A stretch of 64,000 nucleotides of DNA from Camarhynchus parvulus (lineage: Eukaryota > Chordata > Aves > Passeriformes > Thraupidae), in the NCBI RefSeq assembly GCF_901933205.1, contig NC_044573.1, positions 49,657,493 to 49,721,492 on the forward strand, written 5' to 3'. Below the pieces are notes generated by a model that searched no databases, was not told where the DNA came from, and saw nothing but the letters and a program-made list of their open reading frames with translations. Positions within the stretch are counted from its first letter, which is position 1. Each line of letters opens with the position of its first letter. This document shows positions 59,501-64,000 of this stretch, one piece after another. Position numbers and translations under genes: made by a program.

Positions 59501-62500
59501 AGCTAACTCAACCAATCCATCTTTAATGGCTTTTAATACACAAAGGCCATGATACAAATCTGGAGAATTTCAAAATAGCAACTTCAGTGAAATCCAACAA
59601 GCAAAATCAGAATGTCTCAGTCTTTTTTTCTTTCTTCACTGTCATCTTTTTCATTTTAGAAAATATCAGTATCAAGAGTAAATTTATTTTACAGATTTAA
59701 GAATATTTTTCTCCTTCTCTTACAGGTTTGTAATAAATCATCTAGGTATTCCTTATAAACTTTATTCAGTTGTCTCTCATGCAGTATACTCAGTTTCCCA
59801 GTTTCCTTGGATACACAGAAAATTTTTAAGTATGCACTTAAATCTCACTGAAGTCAATCAAGCTGGACTCAAGTAAATGCTTAAATATTTTGCAGGATCC
59901 AGCCTGGCACTGATCACCTCCACCATTACCAGACTCCTCCATCTGGAAAGAAAGTTAGTTCCAGAAAGCCCATGAGAAGAGACACCATTATATATACGTA
60001 TGTATCTTTTAACCCACAGGATATGTAAATTTAAAGACTGGCCACCACAGAAAACTTCAGCCCAACCCCTTCCAGAATAAAGCTCAGCCCAGGCACTCCA
60101 AGACCAAAACTGCTTCCAAATCTGCATGTCTAGTCAGCAGCTTGTAAGCCTAATGCAATGCCCCTGCACCTTCAGGCTATCCAACAGATTTTTATGACTA
60201 CTGTATTAGTTGCAATCTGTTCACCAAAGAGCCCTGAAAGCTGAACTCATGGAGCATTTATTGCACAGCCACGTGAGAGGCCTTTGTAGCAGAATCACCG
60301 CTAATGCACTGCTGAAAACGTTATCAATTGCCAGCAGCCTCTTCAGAGGTTAACCTTTTATTTCATGCCAGGAGTAATAAAACAGAAGTTTTTTGACCTC
60401 TCTTCTGGGAGAGTAAGAAAGAGAGTGTGTGAAGGAAAAAGCCAAATCAAAACAAAAATCCTCAGTGGTTTGTTCTGTGTTATGTTGAACAAACGTCACC
60501 GGATTTCTTGTCAGTTTTTTTCCTGCCTCGTGCAGTAACATAAGGAACTTCACAAAACAAAATTACACGGTGAGTGGGAGAGAAGAGGAGGGGAGCAGAT
60601 TGTGACTTTTTATAAGGAACAAGGACAGCAGCTTTTTCTGTATGTTGTGTGTGCCTCACAAGCTTGCCTTGTTTCACAGTAGCAATACAATTATTTCAAG
60701 GAATGGTGGATCCTGGAGACCAGATCACATGATGCAAAAGCCATCTTTCCTTTAATGCCCTCCCTTTCTATCTCTTCCAATTACCATGTTTAAAAGGGAG
60801 TAAGTGCTCAATCACACACTCCAGGAAAAGTGAGATATAATATGCATGTGCATCATTTCTATCACAAAAGTTGAGAATTGCTGAGTTTCCTGAGTCCTGG
60901 CTAAACAATCCAGCGGACACAAGCTTTGCTACACCAATCAAATTATGCAGGTTGAAGTCACAAGCATAATTTATCCAAACAAGGTAATGTTCCACATGAT
61001 GCTGAATTAATTCTGAGTCATTTGATCCCTTTACCTAATTTTTCTTCTCATCTATTGACTTCTCCTATATCTTCCGCAGTATGCAGGGTCATTAAATCAA
61101 ACAACAGATTACTGTTTCTCTAAGTAAACTTGTTCCTGCTGTCACAGTATCTAAGCCCTACTCAAGCTTATTGATTATGTCAGATTATCTGTTGTTCCCG
61201 TAACTTGGCCTTCTGCATCTGTACCCTAAATTCCAGATAATACCAACTGGCCTAGTAACATTTCAGGATTGCATGTATTTTCCTTTTATTAGTTTTCCAG
61301 AGGTGGGGTATTCATAATTTCATGTTGTCTTCATCTGTTTACTTCAAATACTTTCTACTATTTAAGGAATAATTTGTTATTGGTTTCTCAGAGCTTGCTG
61401 ATGTTTGCTACAGCTGTCCTGTTCCTATAATACTAGAATATTTAAATACTATTAAATAATACTAATTAAAATACTAGTTTATAAAAATACAGGTGAAAAA
61501 AGCATTGGTAGTCATGAAGGGAAAGAGAACCCAATTTACTTTCAAAACAAAACCAAACATTGCAAGCTATTGATTGTCAGAGTAAGCATGGAGTCAGAGC
61601 ACGCCATATGGCATTTGAAATAAACTGGATATTGAATATCATCCTGGCTTTGGCAGGAAAGCAGTCAGTTATTTGAATTAACTAATAAGTGACAATCTTG
61701 ATACTATGCAGAAAAAAAGAGGTTATTAAACTGAAGTGATAATTCCATCTTTGACAGAAATTCTATTTTACGCATAATGAAGTATCTATTCAGCATTAGG
61801 CTTTAAGGTAATTTAACTTCCACAGAGTGAGAGTTCTGCAACTGTAAAATCAAAGAGCATTTTCAAAATGAAGAGTTAATACACAGTTCATAACAAGAAG
61901 ATGTGGACTATGGTCATGGAAGTGGAATGTCTTACACAGAGTATTACTCAAAGTGCTACCATCATTAATGTTTGCTGTTCTAACCCTACTCTCCCTTGAC
62001 ACCTAAAACTTTTGTTGTTGATAAAAATTAGACCCTAGAGCTTTTTTTCTTGATTTTTGTAACATTTAGTCTTTGGAAAACAGAAGTTCCTGACTACCCT
62101 CCTTAAATAAAATTCCTAGAAGAAAATCTTACAATATCATCAACAGTGGATGAACATGATTTTCAATTACATATCCTCAGTGCAGTCCACAGCAAAACAC
62201 TGCTATTTATCAGCCATCTTCTTGCACTTTGTGAATATTTAATGCTGTTTCAAGCCCATATATTTTAACTATCTCCATTATTGACAATTTCAAGGGATTT
62301 TGATATTTTCTACTTAAGTTCAGATTTAGACTATTAAATACAAAATGGTCTGCATAGAAAGGTGTGGTAAGTAATTTAAAATTCACGCATTGAATAAATG
62401 AGTGTCGAAAGACTAGCCAACTGTACGGATCCCCTTTCATCTCTGCCCTCCCTCATCAGTGTAATGCAATTACTGAAATTAAAAGCCTACCAGTCACATT

Positions 62501-62686
62501 AATAGGAACCACATCTGTTTGGATGGCTTGTGCTTGTTGTCGCATTTTCTCTTCTGGCGTTGGCAGTGGAAGAGACTTAGTCCAGTTGGTTTGGGTGTTG
62601 ATATCCGGTAACTCATTTGTAGCTGGACTTTTAGGCCTTTTGATGGTGGTAATAAGCTTTTCTTCTTCAGGGGGAGAGACAGGACA
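40479..62686 (-). CDS. NHSL1: NHSL1, 3' five coding exons (partial; amino-terminal exons beyond the window)
   Basis: Complement of join(40479-41202, 44610-44739, 45276-48689, 57478-57609, 62491-62686). All junctions are GT-AG and phase-consistent, giving 1,531 residues to a stop after AEES. NHS-family hallmarks in order: TNWTKSLPLPTPEEKMRQQA (exon A); ENFDRQASIRRSLIY and the basic KKVKRRK (exon B); MRRIRAQKGQGIAAQ and RNISLKKAKKPPLPPSRTDS in the large Ser/Pro-rich exon; ARPRTTEDLFAAIHR; and SPMTVISEG near the end. The tail resembles human NHSL1 more than NHS. NHSL1 acts at the leading edge, where it binds Abi of the WAVE complex through SH3-binding proline motifs and restrains Arp2/3-driven migration. 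The N-terminal WAVE homology domain is encoded upstream, past 64000. Human NHSL1 is about 1,610 residues, so little of the protein is missing. Confidence 0.92.
41203..44609 (-). other. NHSL1 intron before the last exon
   Basis: A 3.4-kb intron. It contains a poly(A) run at about 41991-42008, an orphan open frame with splice-like edges at 42533-42802, and a dense CpG cluster at about 43765-43890. The rest is A/T-rich and unremarkable. Confidence 0.8.
43765..43890. promoter_or_regulatory. Intragenic CpG cluster
   Basis: I count about 19 CpG dinucleotides in roughly 115 bases, in a window that is otherwise A/T-rich and CpG-poor. Flanking sequence (43675-43940) is also C/G-rich with a pyrimidine-rich edge. 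It coincides with no NHSL1 exon. An internal or antisense promoter is the simplest reading; a GC-rich repeat fragment is the alternative. Confidence 0.4.
44610..44739 (-). CDS. NHSL1: NHSL1 penultimate coding exon
   Basis: 130 bases. The acceptor ctctttgcatag precedes 44739 and the donor ACAG|gtactg follows 44610. It enters in phase 1 and leaves in phase 2. It encodes VEVFESDTASTSFLPSSSYG, then EETDGVATPARPRTTEDLFA and AIHR. The block RPRTTEDLFAAIHR is strongly conserved across NHS proteins and identifies the exon. Confidence 0.92.
44740..45275 (-). other. NHSL1 intron (536 bp)
   Basis: GT-AG intron with donor GTG|gtgagt and acceptor gcatag. No other feature seen. Confidence 0.85.
45276..48689 (-). 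CDS. NHSL1: NHSL1 large central coding exon
   Basis: A single 3,414-base exon (1,138 codons). The acceptor tttttgactccag precedes 48689; the donor is gtgagt at 45275-45270. It enters and leaves in phase 1. The protein is Ser/Pro-rich and probably disordered. Recognisable blocks: DFRGHSMYVPDHCSTLGRLD, MRRIRAQKGQGIAAQ (about 48485-48530), ACVVSPHATYSTSIIPNATL, SVINVFEGKEKK, LKKAKKPPLPPSRTDSLRR (about 47285-47370), DETLIATLQHSLQL, SPSSGYSSQSNTPTALTPVP, two polyproline clusters (about 46400-46560), RPVMPLVTTKALQMVQLRSV and KKPPPISKKPKLFLL (about 45625-45695). The proline motifs are SH3-ligand-like and fit Abi binding known for this family. An ATG at 48699 in the same frame lies inside the intron and is not a start. 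Confidence 0.95.
50520..50562. repeat. (AC)n microsatellite, about 21 units
   Basis: Uninterrupted AC dinucleotides ending at ACGCAG. Its length and purity suggest it is polymorphic. Confidence 0.98.
51211..51240. repeat. Two perfect tandem 15-bp copies
   Basis: The unit ACTGCAGGGAAGCCC is present twice in direct succession without mismatch. It is a minor slippage-type duplication. Confidence 0.9.
56900..56992. repeat. Near-perfect 43-bp inverted repeat (intronic hairpin)
   Basis: The left arm 56900-56942 and right arm 56950-56992 are reverse complements at 42 of 43 positions, around a 7-base centre (56943-56949). The single mismatch is the fourth T of 'agcttttcc' against 'agctattcc'. The arms contain CAGGTAAGT, an ideal vertebrate 5' splice site, on the minus strand in the left arm and on the + strand in the right arm. 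As transcribed from NHSL1 it would fold into a long duplex. Confidence 0.95.
57478..57609 (-). CDS. NHSL1: NHSL1 coding exon B (basic, in-frame cassette)
   Basis: 132 bases (44 codons), phase 1 at both ends; acceptor catgtattag, donor CTAG|gtatgg. It encodes GENFDRQASIRRSLIYTDTV, then VRRPKKVKRRKTITG and IPDNIQKEL, an exon conserved in NHS-family proteins. The basic run RRPKKVKRRK is a plausible nuclear localisation signal or lipid-binding patch. Because both ends are phase 1 and the length is a multiple of three, skipping it would keep the frame. Confidence 0.93.
57610..62490 (-). other. NHSL1 intron (4.9 kb)
   Basis: A/T-rich intron. A 140-codon frame at 58712-59134 is open on the minus strand but has no splice support or recognised domain. 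About 59830-59910 resembles a degenerate ancient amniote interspersed repeat (aagtcaatcaag … tgcaggatccagcc), too weak to name. Confidence 0.75.
62491..62686 (-). CDS. NHSL1: NHSL1 coding exon A (first exon inside the window)
   Basis: 196 bases; acceptor ttctgtttgtag, donor ACTG|gtaggc. Read from its first base in phase 0 it gives CPVSPPEEEKLITTIKRPKS followed by PATNELPDINTQTNWTKSLP and LPTPEEKMRQQA…DVVPINVT, a highly conserved NHS-family block that leaves in phase 1. Phase 0 entry means the upstream exon, beyond 64000, should end at a codon boundary. Confidence 0.9.
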
Positions 62687-64000
62687 CTACAAACAGAAAT
62701 ATACACAACACTGTGAGTTTACTACTAAAAAAATTAGGTAGGACTGTGGTATTACTAAGGTGTTGCTGCTGCAGTCAGCACTGATTGCTTGTGGAGCAAA
62801 ACACACCCTCACAAATACCACACTTTGACCTACATAAAGAGAAGTTTTAAACATACACAAAAAATGCACAATAAAACATCTATTTTGCATTTTTTCAAGC
62901 CATTTGATTAGTCTAAGGAATATACACCAATGAAGGAGAAAGGAGTGGTGTTGCACATAGCAAAGCACAGTAACTAATTACACCTTACACACTGACACTG
63001 CAGCGATTAACCCCTCTCTCCCTGCACCAAGGTTTGCCTTCCCTTCCCCTCTCACTTCCCCATGCCCTGTTAGAAGATGAGATTTGAGCACTGCTTTGTT
63101 CCAGCTGCACTAGGTTGTATGAATGTGTAAGGTCTCAGCAAGAATCCTGTTACCAAAAGACAGATTTTAGCTGAGCTCAGTAAAAGAACCAATCAGCACA
63201 CTCCACAGAATCATCACCCATGGATCAGTGAGGTAAGCAAGTAATTTTGCTTTAGTCTTGGAGAAACTCATGCCACAGTTCAAGGCGTTACTCATTTTTC
63301 AGGGGTAAAGCACTAAATGTTATTTGTAGCCACAGAGCAATAATTTTAGAAGTCAGTTCTTTTCAAAGTGGCACTTTGAGCTGCACTCAATTCCATGAAG
63401 TGTTTTATTTAGAAAAAAAAAAAGAAACAAACCACAAAACCAAAAAAAAGAAACAAACCACAAAAATAAAAATCTTTCTGCACGAGAAAAACAGGCTGCA
63501 GCAGCTTGTGCAAATCCCTCCACCAAAGTTGTAAGCCAAAAAAACCATTTCCCTTCGGGGAGCAAATCTGTTTTCATTACTAGGTCTTTGCCTGCATGAC
63601 AACAATGGCAAAGAAAGTCATGGAGCAGCTTTTTACTGACTGGACAGTACTTGTCCATCACTGGGGCTTCTAGCAGGTGGTCACAAACCCAAGTGAACCC
63701 GAGAGAAGCAGCAAGGCACTCCAGGGAAACCCAGAAATAGGAGAGGAAGGAAAACCTGGAGGAAAACCAACCACAGTCTCCTTCTGCCCCCAGACAAAAC
63801 AAAAAAGAGAACATGGAAGAGGAGTTGCACAGCATTTGCAGCACTAGCAGAGATTTCCCTGCAACCTGCCAACTCCTCTGCTTCAGGGGAGTTTGCTTTG
63901 AGACCTTCCTCCCTACCACCAGACCAGAATTATATCCCTCTTTTCTGTATTACTCACTCCCTCTGGAAAGTCAAATACTACTCAGAACAGGGTTGTCAGT
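62687..64000 (-). other. NHSL1 intron, part (runs off the window)
   Basis: No further NHSL1 exon was recognised. An A-rich tandem duplication lies at about 63417-63465 (unit containing aaagaaacaaaccacaaaa, twice). The 188-codon frame at 63353-63919 crosses this low-complexity tract and is not called. Confidence 0.7.
63417..63465. repeat. A-rich imperfect tandem duplication
   Basis: The segment AAAGAAACAAACCACAAAA occurs twice, separated by a short A-rich spacer. It is simple-sequence-like, with no sign of a larger element. Confidence 0.75.

Noticed and set aside
59830..59910. Possible ancient amniote interspersed repeat
   Set aside because: Only short resemblance (aagtcaatcaag … tgcaggatcc). 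Too degenerate to call without a repeat-library search.
40479..62686. Assignment to NHS or NHSL2 instead of NHSL1
   Set aside because: The C-terminal blocks (NFKALLLKKGSR, RAQEEWAKSEGLMPRS, SPMTVISEG) and the central blocks fit NHSL1 best from memory. A phylogeny would settle it.
63353..63919. 188-codon minus-strand frame near the right edge
   Set aside because: Much of it is Phe/Leu-rich sequence from an A-rich tandem repeat read in complement. It resembles no NHSL1 N-terminal exon.

Overview
This window looks like ordinary bird nuclear DNA. Three things point that way: split genes with GT-AG introns of several kilobases, CR1 retroposon 3' ends (17228-17484, about 17675-17750, 26464-about 26800), and two copies of a 'TGTCATGGTTTA' LTR family of the kind seen in songbird genomes. 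'Bird' is well supported. 'Songbird or close relative' is inference from the LTR family.

Layout. (1) 1-5420 has no convincing gene and ends in a clean pair of poly(A) signals on the + strand. It is probably the long 3' UTR of a + strand gene lying before the window; by mammalian gene order ARFGEF3 would fit, but no coding sequence is present to prove it. (2) 5421-14040 is intergenic DNA with one truncated LTR copy. (3) 14433-21293 (+) is a two-exon gene for a 169-residue single-pass membrane protein, recognised as SMIM28-like. It has a CCAAT/E-box/octamer region in front and poly(A) signals at 21824 and 21888. (4) 21294-38545 is intergenic, with a CR1 copy and poly(T)/poly(A) tracts. (5) 38546-64000 (-) holds the 3' part of NHSL1, a Nance-Horan syndrome family regulator of the WAVE/Arp2/3 actin machinery. 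Five exons were placed with exact, phase-consistent splice sites: 62491-62686, 57478-57609, 45276-48689, 44610-44739 and 40479-41202. Together they encode 1,531 residues. The exons for the amino terminus (WAVE homology domain) lie beyond position 64000.

The two identified genes converge: the SMIM28-like gene runs rightwards and NHSL1 leftwards, with about 16.6 kb between their 3' ends. No HEBP2 exon was found between them, although human HEBP2 lies next to the NHSL1 3' end.

No novel multi-gene system is visible. The most unusual items are a near-perfect 43-bp inverted repeat in an NHSL1 intron that carries a consensus 5' splice site on both strands, a very dense intragenic CpG cluster (about 43765-43890), a same-strand LTR inside the predicted NHSL1 3' UTR, and a coding-looking orphan reading frame flanked by splice-like signals at 42533-42802.
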